From: Prochlorococcus sp. AG-459-B06 | GTDB taxonomy: Bacteria; Cyanobacteriota; Cyanobacteriia; PCC-6307; Cyanobiaceae | Length of the DNA stretch: 64,000 nt | Direction of reading: 5' to 3' | NCBI GenBank assembly: GCA_003209475.1 | Contig: QCQY01000002.1 | Location: forward strand, 1 to 64,000 | Shown: in pieces, positions 10,472 through 29,727 of the stretch | How the letters are laid out: each line of letters opens with the position of its first letter | Numbering within the stretch: position 1 is the stretch's first letter | Notes under the pieces: generated by a model | What the model saw: the letters and a program-made list of their open reading frames with translations, nothing else | Database searches by the model: none | What the model was told of the DNA's origin: nothing | Program-made: the position numbers and the translations under genes

Positions 10472-11234
10472 AGTGGATAATCAACAGTGGAATGAGAAAA
10501 TAAAAAATAATTTCAATAATGCTGCATATCGGTATATAGAGTATTCAAATATTCAGAAGTTTTTTGCAGAAAAGATTGTTCAATTTATCAAAGAATTAAA
10601 TCCTAAAAAAAAAGGTGAATGGATAGATCTAGGATCAGGACCAGGAATATTAGCTGATGAAATAGAAAAACATTTTTCTTCCCAAAAAGTATCCAGAATT
10701 GATTTCAGCAAAAAAATGCTTCTTGAGAATAAATTATCTAGTAAAAAAATTTTATGGGATTTAAATAATGATTTACCTCCTGAAATCAATAACTGCTCTC
10801 TATTAACATCTAACTTTTGCATCCATTGGTTAAACAACCCAGAAAAGATAATAAAAAATTGGTTTAGTAAATTAATATCCGGAGGTTTTTTAATCATTTC
10901 ATATCCAACAAAAGATTGTTTTCCTGAATGGAAAGATACTTGTAGAAAAATTGATATTGAATATAGTGGTCTTAATTTCCCTTGCTCTAAAGAATTATTA
11001 AAAGATTTCAAATTAACTGAAATACATTATTCAGAAAAGTTTAATTATCTTGAAAATTTTGAAGATGTATATAAGCTTTTTAGAAGCATTAAAAATGTAG
11101 GGGCACAATCAACAAATTGTAAACACAAAACAGTGAAGGAGTTAAAAAAAATTCAAAAGTTTTGGCCAAAGAATTACAATAATACGGTGAACCTTTCATG
11201 GCAAATTGAGATTCAAATCATAAAAAAATTATGA
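10464..11234 (+). CDS. bioC: Malonyl-ACP O-methyltransferase
   Basis: BioC methylates the free carboxyl of malonyl-ACP so that fatty-acid enzymes can extend it to a pimeloyl ester. The 256-residue protein has a class I SAM motif WIDLGSGPG near residues 53-61. The segment SNFCIHWLNNPEKIIKNW corresponds to the BioC motif usually written as S..A.QW. It overlaps bioK by 8 bp and bioD by 4 bp, so translation is probably coupled. Confidence 0.9.
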   Translation: MIEVDNQQWNEKIKNNFNNAAYRYIEYSNIQKFFAEKIVQFIKELNPKKKGEWIDLGSGPGILADEIEKHFSSQKVSRIDFSKKMLLENKLSSKKILWDLNNDLPPEINNCSLLTSNFCIHWLNNPEKIIKNWFSKLISGGFLIISYPTKDCFPEWKDTCRKIDIEYSGLNFPCSKELLKDFKLTEIHYSEKFNYLENFEDVYKLFRSIKNVGAQSTNCKHKTVKELKKIQKFWPKNYNNTVNLSWQIEIQIIKKL

Positions 11235-11896
11235 GTAGTCAGGATAGTAATTTCAAATTTATAATTTGTGGAACAGATACTGATATTGGAAAAACTTTAA
11301 TAAGCTCTTTTTTCGTTAGAGGATTAAATTCCTTTTATTGGAAGCCTATTCAAAGTGGTATTGAATCGCAAACCGATAGTCAAACTGTTGAAAAACTTGC
11401 ACAAGTAAGTAAAGAGAAAATCATTAAAGAAGCTTATATCTTTACAAAACCTCTATCTCCTCATTGGGCTGCTGAAATAGATCAAAAAATTATTAACTTT
11501 GACATGTTGAGATTACCAAAAGTAAAAGGTTCATTAATTGTAGAGACTGCAGGTGGATTAATGGTTCCAATAACACGCAATTTTTTACAAATAGATCAAA
11601 TAAAACAATGGAATCTTCCGGTAATACTTGTATGTAAGAGCTCACTAGGCACTCTTAACCATACCCTGCTAAGTATTGAGGCCTTAAAACGAAGAAATAT
11701 TGAGATTTTAGGAATAGTAATCAATGGTGAAAAACATTTAGATAATCCAAAAACTCTAGTTGATTTTAGTGGTATTCCTTTAATTACTGAATTTCCTTAC
11801 ATCAAAAAAATGGACTCAAATAATTTAGATATACTATGGGAAGAACTTGAAATTAAAAATAAGTTGATCTCACTTTTAAATTCAAAAATAAGTTAA
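11231..11896 (+). CDS. bioD: Dethiobiotin synthetase
   Basis: BioD closes the ureido ring of dethiobiotin from diaminopelargonate, CO2 and ATP. The P-loop GTDTDIGKT is at residues 14-22, the substrate lysine lies in FYWKPIQSG, and VETAGGLMVPI is the second signature. At 221 residues it is of normal size. Its ATG overlaps the bioC stop and its TAA is directly followed by the bioA ATG. Confidence 0.95.
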   Translation: MSSQDSNFKFIICGTDTDIGKTLISSFFVRGLNSFYWKPIQSGIESQTDSQTVEKLAQVSKEKIIKEAYIFTKPLSPHWAAEIDQKIINFDMLRLPKVKGSLIVETAGGLMVPITRNFLQIDQIKQWNLPVILVCKSSLGTLNHTLLSIEALKRRNIEILGIVINGEKHLDNPKTLVDFSGIPLITEFPYIKKMDSNNLDILWEELEIKNKLISLLNSKIS

Positions 11897-13198
11897 ATGA
11901 AATCTTTGGATTCAAAAACTCCAAACCAAGATTGGCACCCAAATATTTGGCCACCTTTTACACAAATCAATGAGAGCAAGCCGCAAATAGAAGTTACTCA
12001 TGGTAAAGATGCCCTCCTATTTACTAAAGATTCTAAACAAGAGTTAATTGATGCAATTAGTAGTTGGTGGGTAACCCTTCATGGTCATAGCAACGAATAT
12101 ATTTCAGATGCCATTTTCGATCAATCAAAAAAACTTGAGCAAGTTATATTTGCTGATTTCTTACATCCACAGGCAAAAAAATTGGCAGAAAGACTTAGTG
12201 AATTAACAAAACTAGAAAGATTATTCTTTTCTGATAACGGTTCTACTGCAGTGGAAGTCGCTTTAAAAATTGCCTTTCAATCATGGCAAAATAGAGGAGA
12301 GACAAGAACTCAAATAGTAGCTTTTGATGGCGCCTATCATGGCGATACATTTGGAGCAATGGCTTTAGGTGAAAGAAATATTTTTAATGAAAATTTCGAT
12401 AATCTTATGTTCCCAGTTAGAAGAGTCCCATGGCCTTCAACTTGGATGAACGATGAAGAAGTAGAAAATAAAGAAAATGAGGCGATCCAAAAATTAGAAA
12501 CTCTTCTTAAAACTCCCACAGTTGCAGTAATCCTTGAGCCACTTGTTCAAGGAGCAGGAGGGATGAATATGGTTAGGCCTCAGTTTATAAAAAAAGTTTC
12601 AGAAATTATTAAAAATAATAATTCTTTATTAATTGCCGATGAAGTATTAACTGGGTTCGGAAGATGTGGAAGCCTCTTTGCGTTTCAAAAGGCAAAAATC
12701 ATTCCTGATTTAATAAGTATTTCAAAAGGTTTAACTGGTGGATTTTTACCAATGGGGATAACTTTATGTAAAGAAAAAATTTTTCAATCCTTTATTGATG
12801 ATTCCCCAAGAAAAACTTTTTGGCATGGACATAGTTTTACTGCTAATCCTTTAGGTTGTGCTGCGGCAAACGCTAGCCTTGATTTATTAGAAAAAGAACC
12901 AGACAAATACCTTTCATTTGAAGAAAAACATTTATCTCATTTAATTAAATTTAAAAACTTACCTTATATAAAAAAGATAAGGGTATCGGGCACAATTGCT
13001 GCATTCGATTTAGATATTGGGAACAAAAAAGGTTATTTCAATAATATTGGGAAAGAAATAAAAAGTCTTGCAATGGAGCAAGGTTTATTTATTAGGCCCC
13101 TCGGTAATGTTATTTACCTCTTGCCGCCTCTATGTATAACCGATTATCAATTAGAAAAAAGTTACTGGATAATAAGGCAAATCTTAGACAAACTTTAG
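11897..13198 (+). CDS. bioA: Adenosylmethionine-8-amino-7-oxononanoate aminotransferase
   Basis: BioA is the PLP enzyme that moves the amino group of SAM to 7-keto-8-aminopelargonate. The 433-residue protein has its PLP lysine at Lys277 (ISKGLTGGFLPMG). The BioA-specific opening WHPNIWPPFTQ and the WWVTLHGHSN segment distinguish it from other class III aminotransferases, and DEVLTGFGRCG supplies the cofactor Asp. It is the last gene of the bio operon; bioB is not in the window. Confidence 0.96.
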   Translation: MKSLDSKTPNQDWHPNIWPPFTQINESKPQIEVTHGKDALLFTKDSKQELIDAISSWWVTLHGHSNEYISDAIFDQSKKLEQVIFADFLHPQAKKLAERLSELTKLERLFFSDNGSTAVEVALKIAFQSWQNRGETRTQIVAFDGAYHGDTFGAMALGERNIFNENFDNLMFPVRRVPWPSTWMNDEEVENKENEAIQKLETLLKTPTVAVILEPLVQGAGGMNMVRPQFIKKVSEIIKNNNSLLIADEVLTGFGRCGSLFAFQKAKIIPDLISISKGLTGGFLPMGITLCKEKIFQSFIDDSPRKTFWHGHSFTANPLGCAAANASLDLLEKEPDKYLSFEEKHLSHLIKFKNLPYIKKIRVSGTIAAFDLDIGNKKGYFNNIGKEIKSLAMEQGLFIRPLGNVIYLLPPLCITDYQLEKSYWIIRQILDKL

Positions 13199-13213
13199 AT
13201 AGAAATTTAAGGT
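13192..13213. terminator. Hairpin at the bioA / DUF3143 convergent ends
   Basis: ACTTTAGAT (13192-13200) and ATTTAAGGT (13205-13213) form a 9-bp stem with two G-U pairs and a 4-nt loop. The element covers the bioA stop and the stop of the oppositely transcribed DUF3143 gene. No clear U-run follows, so it is a weak candidate. Confidence 0.3.
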
Positions 13214-13464
13214 CCCTGCAGTATTGCATTCTCCACATCTTCTCTGTTAATGCAATATGAAAATAGTCTTTTAGTTTCTTGTCCTTCACTTTCCCAGATA
13301 ACACTTAAATCTTCTTGTTCAAAAATAATAGTTGCATTCCAATTAGAAAGTAAAAGGTACCATTTAGATGGATTATTGACATCTTTCACAGCACCTAAAT
13401 CAGTTAGCCACAATTCCAACGATTGAAGTGAATATTGGTTAATAGGTTTTGTAGGGAGACTCAC
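13207..13464 (-). CDS. DUF3143 family protein
   Basis: This 85-residue protein matches the cyanobacterial/plastid DUF3143 type: a short helix SLQSLELWLTDLGA followed by a compact domain with SKWYLLLSNWNATIIFEQEDLSV. It has no membrane segment. It lies 16 bp downstream of the J-domain gene, so the two are very likely co-transcribed. The function is unknown; the pairing suggests a helper of the J protein, which is inference. Confidence 0.75.
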   Translation of the reverse strand: MSLPTKPINQYSLQSLELWLTDLGAVKDVNNPSKWYLLLSNWNATIIFEQEDLSVIWESEGQETKRLFSYCINREDVENAILQGP

Positions 13465-13480
13465 AAACTTTTTAAAAGTA

Positions 13481-13921
13481 TCATTTTAATAACCAGATAG
13501 GTATTGTATCTAATTCTTTGCCTGTAAAAGAGGCAATAAAAACTGAACAAATTAAACTAATAGAAATGATAATAAATAAAAGAAATAACGAAAACAATTC
13601 ACCATTTGAAAAAGGTCTTCTATTCCCTACTAAATTTTTATTATTTGAATCAACTATTAAATTATTTAATACTTTGGCATTATTTTTACTTTTAGTTTTT
13701 TCCTTTAGTTTGTCATCATATATTTTCCTCAAATAACTATTATTCAAATTTTCATAAGCTTCCAAGACTTCTTGAAATTTACTTTTAGCGTCGTCTATTT
13801 CTAAAGAAGTTGTATCAGGATGAAGCTCAATGGAAAGTTTGCAAAATGCCTTTCTCAATTCATGATTTGAAGCATTTTCATCAACACCTAAAATTTTATA
13901 ATAAGAAATTTCCCCTTTCAA
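13481..13921 (-). CDS. Membrane-anchored J-domain protein
   Basis: Residues about 5-70 are a J domain with the diagnostic HPD in SIELHPDTT, which stimulates Hsp70 ATPase. After a lysine- and asparagine-rich linker comes one strong transmembrane helix (LFSLFLLFIIISISLICSVF) near the C-terminus. At 146 residues it lacks the G/F and zinc-finger regions of true DnaJ, so it is a type III J protein. The start is TTG. It precedes a DUF3143 gene. Confidence 0.85.
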   Translation of the reverse strand: MKGEISYYKILGVDENASNHELRKAFCKLSIELHPDTTSLEIDDAKSKFQEVLEAYENLNNSYLRKIYDDKLKEKTKSKNNAKVLNNLIVDSNNKNLVGNRRPFSNGELFSLFLLFIIISISLICSVFIASFTGKELDTIPIWLLK

Positions 13922-14010
13922 AATAATCTTTATTAATATTTTAATTCTAATAAATTTTTACTAAATAGAATGTATTTTATGAAAGGTAAAAATTTTATAT
14001 TTTTAACGAA

Positions 14011-14724
14011 ATGAATAAACAAAACATTCCCGAAGAAATTTTTGCCTTAATCACTGAAGAAGAAATAAATATTTTTCAAGAGTTACAAATTAAAATTAAA
14101 GAATTAAATAATAAAATCAATCTCACTAGATTAATTGATGGTAATGATTATTGGGTATCTCAAGTTTTTGACAGCATTTGGCCATTTAAATCTTTCCCAA
14201 ATATTAATTTTAATAATAAAAAATTTTTAGATATTGGATCAGGTTGTGGCTTCCCAGGTTTAGCTTATGCCATAATTCATCCTAATTCAGAGATATACCT
14301 TATTGATTCTTCAAAAAAGAAAACAGATGCACTAAAAATCTTAATCAAAGAGATCAATCTTAAAAACAACATTCATGTAATAAATGATCGTATTGAGAAC
14401 TTAGCTCATCAATCTTCAATGAGAAATAGTTTTAATATAGCTACCACTAGAGCGGTAAGTAATCCTTCAACAGTTTCAGAATATATTCTGCCAATGCTAA
14501 AAAAAGAAGGGTTAGGATTTTTATATTGCGGGAAATGGACTAATGAAGAAAGTAAAAATTTAGATAAAACTTTAGAAATATTAGAAGGAAAAATTAAAGA
14601 AAAAAAGAAGATTTCATTACCAAGAAGTAAAGGTACTCGAAATATTATTCTTATTCAACCAAAAAATAATTGCCCTAAAAAATATCCAAGAAAAGTTGGC
14701 AAACCTGATAAATATCCATTATGA
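14011..14724 (+). CDS. rsmG: 16S rRNA (guanine527-N7)-methyltransferase
   Basis: RsmG, formerly GidB, methylates N7 of G527 in 16S rRNA. The 237-residue protein has the helix NKINLTRL and the SAM motif LDIGSGCGFPG at about residues 73-83, then LIDSSKKK and ATTRAVS, all typical of RsmG. The C-terminus is basic. It stands alone between divergent dnaJ-like and convergent aldo/keto reductase genes. Confidence 0.94.
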   Translation: MNKQNIPEEIFALITEEEINIFQELQIKIKELNNKINLTRLIDGNDYWVSQVFDSIWPFKSFPNINFNNKKFLDIGSGCGFPGLAYAIIHPNSEIYLIDSSKKKTDALKILIKEINLKNNIHVINDRIENLAHQSSMRNSFNIATTRAVSNPSTVSEYILPMLKKEGLGFLYCGKWTNEESKNLDKTLEILEGKIKEKKKISLPRSKGTRNIILIQPKNNCPKKYPRKVGKPDKYPL

Positions 14725-14726
14725 AA

Positions 14727-15920
14727 TTATTTTTTTGATAATCTTTCAGCAACCTTATCCCCATACTTTTCTTTTAAAGTTCTCAATTTTCTTATAACTT
14801 TTTTTGGATTTATATGACCTTCTAATACTTTCAATAATTTTACTTCAGAAACATCCGTATCTAATAAATTAGAGTTATTTCCTGGGAACCAGTGACTTCC
14901 ATTACCAAGCAATTGATATCTAGCTTTTGCAAACCCTTCCATATCCAACCAATCAATTAAATTTGAAAGCCAAAGCAGAACGGGAATATTGATATTTCCT
15001 GGCGTATTTTCCCAACTTGGCAAATTTCTATTCCAATTTTGATGCCACTCTAAACCCAAAGAATTAATTGATTCCTGCCTTAATCTATTTATAATCATTG
15101 GAACATACTTCTCAGAGTCAGATAACAAAGAGACAGCCTTTAAATGCAAATCAAAATCCGCCTCTTTTGCAATACCTACACTAAGAGTATGGACATTTTG
15201 ATTTCTTAAGCAAAAAAGATCGTTAAAAACTATAGGATGAAGTGGCTTACAAAGTTCCAACATTTTTTTTGAGGGAGTATGAAGATGTCCCCCTTTATCA
15301 GTGGGACTTATTATAAAAACCCCAAGATCATACTTTTTTGCCAAATTTATAACCTTTGTATTTTCTTGATTGATGAAATACCAGTGCAAATTAACATAAT
15401 CAAAAAAGTTTGTTGATATAGCCTTCTCAATGAGTGAAGATTTTCCATGAGTTGAAAATCCAATAGAGCCAACTAAATTTTCCTTTTGCAAATTTCTTAA
15501 AATGTCAATACAACCTCCATCTTTAATAGCATGATGTAAATGTTCATCTGTATTAATGCCATGTATTGCTAGCAAATCAATTCTTTTAACTTTTAATTTT
15601 TCAATACTTGTCATAACATCTCTCTTGAAAACTTCTGGATCACTATATGGAGGGATCTTAGTTTGAATAATGTTTGGGATTTTTTTTATATTTTTAAAAC
15701 CCATTCCTAATTGCACCTCAGAAGTTCCATAATACTTAGCAGTTTCGACATGACTTAATCCATATTTGTTTGCTAGATTTAAAATATTTTCTACTTTATT
15801 TTGTTCTTCATTTGAAATCTCAGAAAAATCTAATTGTTCCCAACTTTTTTGGAATCTCATCCCGCCTAAAGATAAAATAGGGATCTTTAGATTGGTTCGA
15901 CCAAATCTTCGATATTGCAT
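14727..15920 (-). CDS. Long-type aldo/keto reductase
   Basis: This 397-residue protein has an aldo/keto reductase barrel in its first ~260 residues. The catalytic tetrad is visible in modified form: VETAKYYG (Glu59 where Asp is usual, plus Tyr), the Lys in IIQTKIPP and the His in LAIHGIN. The tail carries FAKARYQLLGNGSHWFPG, seen in long family members, but none of the cysteines of the 4Fe-4S domain that many such relatives carry there. It is the last gene of a four-gene leftward unit whose third gene is a separate ferredoxin, 10 bp upstream. The substrate is unknown. Confidence 0.8.
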   Translation of the reverse strand: MQYRRFGRTNLKIPILSLGGMRFQKSWEQLDFSEISNEEQNKVENILNLANKYGLSHVETAKYYGTSEVQLGMGFKNIKKIPNIIQTKIPPYSDPEVFKRDVMTSIEKLKVKRIDLLAIHGINTDEHLHHAIKDGGCIDILRNLQKENLVGSIGFSTHGKSSLIEKAISTNFFDYVNLHWYFINQENTKVINLAKKYDLGVFIISPTDKGGHLHTPSKKMLELCKPLHPIVFNDLFCLRNQNVHTLSVGIAKEADFDLHLKAVSLLSDSEKYVPMIINRLRQESINSLGLEWHQNWNRNLPSWENTPGNINIPVLLWLSNLIDWLDMEGFAKARYQLLGNGSHWFPGNNSNLLDTDVSEVKLLKVLEGHINPKKVIRKLRTLKEKYGDKVAERLSKK

Positions 15921-15930
15921 CTTTTAAAAA

Positions 15931-16290
15931 TTAATGTTTATTCATTCTCGGTGGTTTTCCAAATGATTGAAACATATCCCTATCAAGACTATTCTCTAGA
16001 TCATCCAATTTTTCAAAATTAACCCAGTGAATACAATCAACAGGGCACGTATCTATCGCTTCTTGTATAACATCAGAGCTATCACCATCTTGTCTCATAG
16101 CTCGACTTCTACCATGAAATTCATCAACCATAAAAGTATTCGAAGCTACGTGAACACAATACTGACAACCAATACACTTAGACTCATCAACCCAAACAGC
16201 TTTTTCGGCTAATTGTCCACCAAGTACAGGCTCGCAGCCAGTAATTTCATTATTCTCTTCAAAATTATCAAATGGATCTGTTAAATCCAT
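15931..16290 (-). CDS. Single-cluster 4Fe-4S ferredoxin
   Basis: The 119-residue protein has one 4Fe-4S site: Cys39, Cys42 and Cys45 in CIGCQYCVHVA and Cys82 in TCPVDCIHW. Cys19 and Cys86 are extra. The tail is acidic and then basic. It is soluble, with no signal peptide. It lies 9 bp after Ycf35 and 10 bp before the aldo/keto reductase, so it may pass electrons to or from a partner made by the same operon; that is inference. Confidence 0.85.
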   Translation of the reverse strand: MDLTDPFDNFEENNEITGCEPVLGGQLAEKAVWVDESKCIGCQYCVHVASNTFMVDEFHGRSRAMRQDGDSSDVIQEAIDTCPVDCIHWVNFEKLDDLENSLDRDMFQSFGKPPRMNKH

Positions 16291-16299
16291 AATATGAGA

Positions 16300-16692
16300 T
16301 TAATTATCCCACTTGGTTAAAACCAATTCAATAGAGCCATCATTTTGGTTTTTTTGCTCTACGATTTGATAACCATCTTCTTTTGTTTTGGAAATAATTG
16401 TTTCGTAGGCATACATTTGCGTAACTTTAGAGATAAATCTTTCTACTGGAAGATCAAATTTCCACAAATCTAAATCAGTAACTAATTCATATGCATTTGA
16501 ATTATTGTCCCATTTAAATCCAACTTTGGTATCTCCAGATAAATTCATGCTTATATCGACAGCAGTAAACTTACCTCTATAGCCTTTAATAAACTTTTCT
16601 TCTTGGTTAATTATGTAACCAAGATTATTTAAGGCTTTAATTAATGGCTCTGCATCTTTGAGCTGAGTTTTAATCGTACTAAAATGTGACAT
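16300..16692 (-). CDS. ycf35: Ycf35 / DUF1257 family protein
   Basis: The 130-residue sequence begins MSHFSTIKTQLKD and continues with AVDISMNLSGDTKVGFKWD and MYAYETIISKT, the pattern of the Ycf35 family found in cyanobacteria and some algal plastids. No enzyme motif or membrane helix is visible. It overlaps the upstream DUF2997 gene by 14 bp, a pairing that recurs in this family. Its function is not established. Confidence 0.85.
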   Translation of the reverse strand: MSHFSTIKTQLKDAEPLIKALNNLGYIINQEEKFIKGYRGKFTAVDISMNLSGDTKVGFKWDNNSNAYELVTDLDLWKFDLPVERFISKVTQMYAYETIISKTKEDGYQIVEQKNQNDGSIELVLTKWDN

Positions 16693-16894
16693 TAGATTCG
16701 TGGTTGAATTGTTTTAATTTTTCATTTTGATTAGAGATGAAAGCATCAGAAGTTTTATTTTTAACTGTTACTTTTCCAAGAGTGTTTTCAAGATTTCTAG
16801 TTGCATCATTGCATGAATTACCAGTAAAACCTTCTACTGTCTCTTCAACTCTTCCGTCTTGATGAATTTTGAATCTCAATGTTTTTTGAGGCAT
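16679..16894 (-). CDS. DUF2997 family small protein
   Basis: This 71-residue protein starts at the ATG giving MPQKTLRFKIHQDGRV; a TTG nine bases upstream is less likely. The DGRVEETVEGFTGNSC segment is the DUF2997 signature. It overlaps the Ycf35 start, so the two are probably translationally coupled. It is first in the DUF2997-ycf35-ferredoxin-reductase unit. Function unknown. Confidence 0.75.
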   Translation of the reverse strand: MPQKTLRFKIHQDGRVEETVEGFTGNSCNDATRNLENTLGKVTVKNKTSDAFISNQNEKLKQFNHESNVTF

Positions 16895-17042
16895 TAAATT
16901 CAAGTACTAATAACTTATACTTTATATAGAATAACGAAATTTTTTTGTTTCAGTTGGTACAAGTTAATCAATTTTAATTTTTATATTGAATATCTAATAA
17001 ATAAACTTTTTCAGTCGTGTACTTATAAAAAAATTAAGAAAT

Positions 17043-17810
17043 TTAATTATAAAAACCTTGCATACCCATTGAATCCAAGGCAGTTTTTGCTTCTTCCATA
17101 ACGGAGGGTTCTTTATCGAAAAGAGCTATCCTAGTACATTCATCAACGAAACTTTCTTGAAATGTATTATTTAATTTTTCATACAATCTACACAATGACC
17201 AAATGCAATTACTTCTTACACCCGGTTCGTTATCTATTTTTAAACTTATTAAAAGTTGTTCTGCTGCCAATTGAGCATTTTCCAAAGAAACATTTCCGAT
17301 TTCAGCTAAAGAACTAGATGACCATAACCTTACTGCAGCTACATCGTTCTTCAAAGCATTTATTAATGGCTCCAAAACAATTTGATTATCATAATTAGCT
17401 AAGCTCCATGCAGTTGCTCTTCTGACATAAGCATTATCGTCAGTCTCCAAAAGACTAATAAGTTTCTCGACCGCGTTAGGACATGGATTACGGCCCAAAG
17501 CATATACAACACTCATTCTTTCAACGGGACAAGGTTGATCAAGTAATGGTAACAAAAGGGGGAAAGATCTTGAATCTCTAAATTCACAAAATATTCTTAA
17601 TCCCTGTATTCTTTCTTCTCTGTTACCTTCAAGCATTTTTAACGCTTCATTACATTCCTGAGTTATGTTTAAACCTTTTGGGAAAGAATCTTCATCAATT
17701 TGTTCTAAAGGATCTATTTCAATTTCTAAGGCCAATTCTCTCGCTAAAACATCTGGATCAACAGCAATATCAACCAAGCTTTCTTTATTAGGATCCTTAT
17801 TTTTTGCCAT
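17043..17810 (-). CDS. HEAT-repeat protein, possibly IaiH-like
   Basis: The 255-residue protein has an acidic N-terminal 50 residues followed by about four HEAT-type helical repeats (FPLLLPLLDQPCPVERMSVV; VEKLISLLETDDNAYVRRAT; LEPLINALKNDVAAVRLWSS). Such repeats serve protein-protein contacts. Related cyanobacterial proteins include IaiH, an IscA partner, and phycobilin-lyase subunits; this genome type has little phycobiliprotein, so the IaiH type seems likelier. It starts 19 bp after the 48-residue membrane protein on the same strand. The specific role is not shown by sequence. Confidence 0.7.
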   Translation of the reverse strand: MAKNKDPNKESLVDIAVDPDVLARELALEIEIDPLEQIDEDSFPKGLNITQECNEALKMLEGNREERIQGLRIFCEFRDSRSFPLLLPLLDQPCPVERMSVVYALGRNPCPNAVEKLISLLETDDNAYVRRATAWSLANYDNQIVLEPLINALKNDVAAVRLWSSSSLAEIGNVSLENAQLAAEQLLISLKIDNEPGVRSNCIWSLCRLYEKLNNTFQESFVDECTRIALFDKEPSVMEEAKTALDSMGMQGFYN

Positions 17811-17829
17811 TTTGAAAAACTAAAAAAAT

Positions 17830-17976
17830 TTAATTTATGGGAGCAGGAGACATCATATCTCCTGGTAACCAAATTCTTGCACTAACGGCAAAGAAGGCAA
17901 TCCCAAAGAGTGTGACGATAGCGAAAGGTAAAATTTTTGTCTTAATAAAACCCAATGATTGAAGATTAATTAACAC
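17830..17976 (-). CDS. Small single-helix membrane protein (48 residues), unrecognised
   Basis: On the minus strand a GTG at 17976 opens a 48-residue frame ending with TAA at 17830-17832. The product has one clear transmembrane helix (ILPFAIVTLFGIAFFAVSA, about residues 15-33), with Lys residues before it and a conserved-looking tail WLPGDMMSPAPIN. An in-frame stop lies nine codons upstream, and AACAGG is a possible ribosome-binding site. It fills the gap between rlmN and the HEAT-repeat gene. It looks like the small subunits of photosynthetic or respiratory complexes, but I cannot place it in a family. Confidence 0.6.
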   Translation of the reverse strand: MLINLQSLGFIKTKILPFAIVTLFGIAFFAVSARIWLPGDMMSPAPIN

Positions 17977-18024
17977 AATAATAACCTGTTTAAGAGACTT
18001 TTAAAAAATTTTTATTAGATAATA

Positions 18025-19095
<1,071 letters not shown>

Positions 19096-19101
19096 CTATT
19101 T

Positions 19102-19257
<156 letters not shown>

Positions 19258-19310
19258 TTACAACTTTAAAAAATTTCATTTTAGTCACTAAAAACAATAA
19301 TAGATAATAC

Positions 19311-28681
<9,371 letters not shown>

Positions 28682-28774
28682 CCAAGAAACCTGCGATTTT
28701 GTGAGATTTACTATTTACTTTTAATCTACTCAATAATTAGTTCTTTAACTTTTCACTTAATAATGAGATCAAAA

Positions 28775-28780
28775 ATTATA
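28775..28780 (-). promoter_or_regulatory. Candidate -10 box of the rpoB-rpoC1-rpoC2 operon
   Basis: On the minus strand a perfect TATAAT lies at 28780-28775, about 95 bp before the rpoB ATG. No good -35 hexamer is seen at the usual distance, which is common in these genomes. The 219-bp gap between rpoB and tatD holds no gene I can support. Confidence 0.35.
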
Positions 28781-28900
28781 TCTCGATTTCAACAAAAAAC
28801 GATTTAATAAAGAAGAATTAAATTTCGTTTAATGCTGATAGATCATTAACTGTGTTTGTCAAAGTATAAAAATTAAGAAAATTTCCAGTAATTCCTAATA

Positions 28901-29710
28901 TTAACAGCCTCTACGTCTATTTAACAAGTCAAATTTAAACAAATCTTCAGCATTCTTACATGACTCGCTAGCAATTATGGTTAATTCAGTAGACCTTAAA
29001 TCTGCCATAAAATTGGCAACATTTTCAACAAACGCAGGTTCATTTCTTTTACCTCTATGAGGGACAGGAGCTAAAAATGGTGAGTCAGTTTCAATTAAAT
29101 ATTTATCATTTGGGACTATTTTGGCACACTCATGAATTTCATGTGCTTTTGGGAAGGTAACTATACCACTAAAACTGATATAAAATCCTAGATTCAAGAA
29201 TTGCTTCATTTCATTTGGTGTTCCTGTCCAACAATGAAGAACACCATCAGGACATTTTCCTTTTTTAGAGAGATCACTACATATCTCAATCATTTCATTT
29301 GCAGCATCTCTGCAATGGATAATTACGGGCAATTGAAGTTCATAAGCTAACTCCAATTGCGGAATAAGTGCTTCAATCTGCTGAGTTTTATTTTCATTTT
29401 TAAAAAAATCCAAGCCTAATTCCCCAATAGCTACAACTCGTCTATCTTCTAGAGCTGATTTTCTTAGAACAGATTTTGAACTTTGTTCCCATTTTTTTGC
29501 TTCTAACGGATGCAGACCAACTGAATAGTAAATCTCATTAAATTCATCGGATATTTTTTTCAGCTTTGGAATTTCTGCTAATTCACAACAAGCATGAACT
29601 AATTTTTTTACACCTCTTGAACGCAATCTTAAAACAACATCTTCAAGATCTCTCTCAAAATTTTCAAATATTAAATGACAGTGAGAGTCTATGAGTTCTA
29701 TATCGCTCAT
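28901..29710 (-). CDS. tatD: TatD-family metal-dependent deoxyribonuclease
   Basis: TatD proteins are TIM-barrel metal hydrolases acting as 3'-5' exonucleases on DNA or RNA. The metal motif DSHCHL is at residues 8-13. Further ligands lie in GELGLDFF, PVIIHCRDA and LHCWTG, and ETDSPFLAPVPHRGKRNEP closes the site. The 269-residue length is usual. It lies 17 bp downstream of rpsT on the same strand. Confidence 0.92.
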   Translation of the reverse strand: MSDIELIDSHCHLIFENFERDLEDVVLRLRSRGVKKLVHACCELAEIPKLKKISDEFNEIYYSVGLHPLEAKKWEQSSKSVLRKSALEDRRVVAIGELGLDFFKNENKTQQIEALIPQLELAYELQLPVIIHCRDAANEMIEICSDLSKKGKCPDGVLHCWTGTPNEMKQFLNLGFYISFSGIVTFPKAHEIHECAKIVPNDKYLIETDSPFLAPVPHRGKRNEPAFVENVANFMADLRSTELTIIASESCKNAEDLFKFDLLNRRRGC

Positions 29711-29727
29711 AATTATGATCTGTCTTT

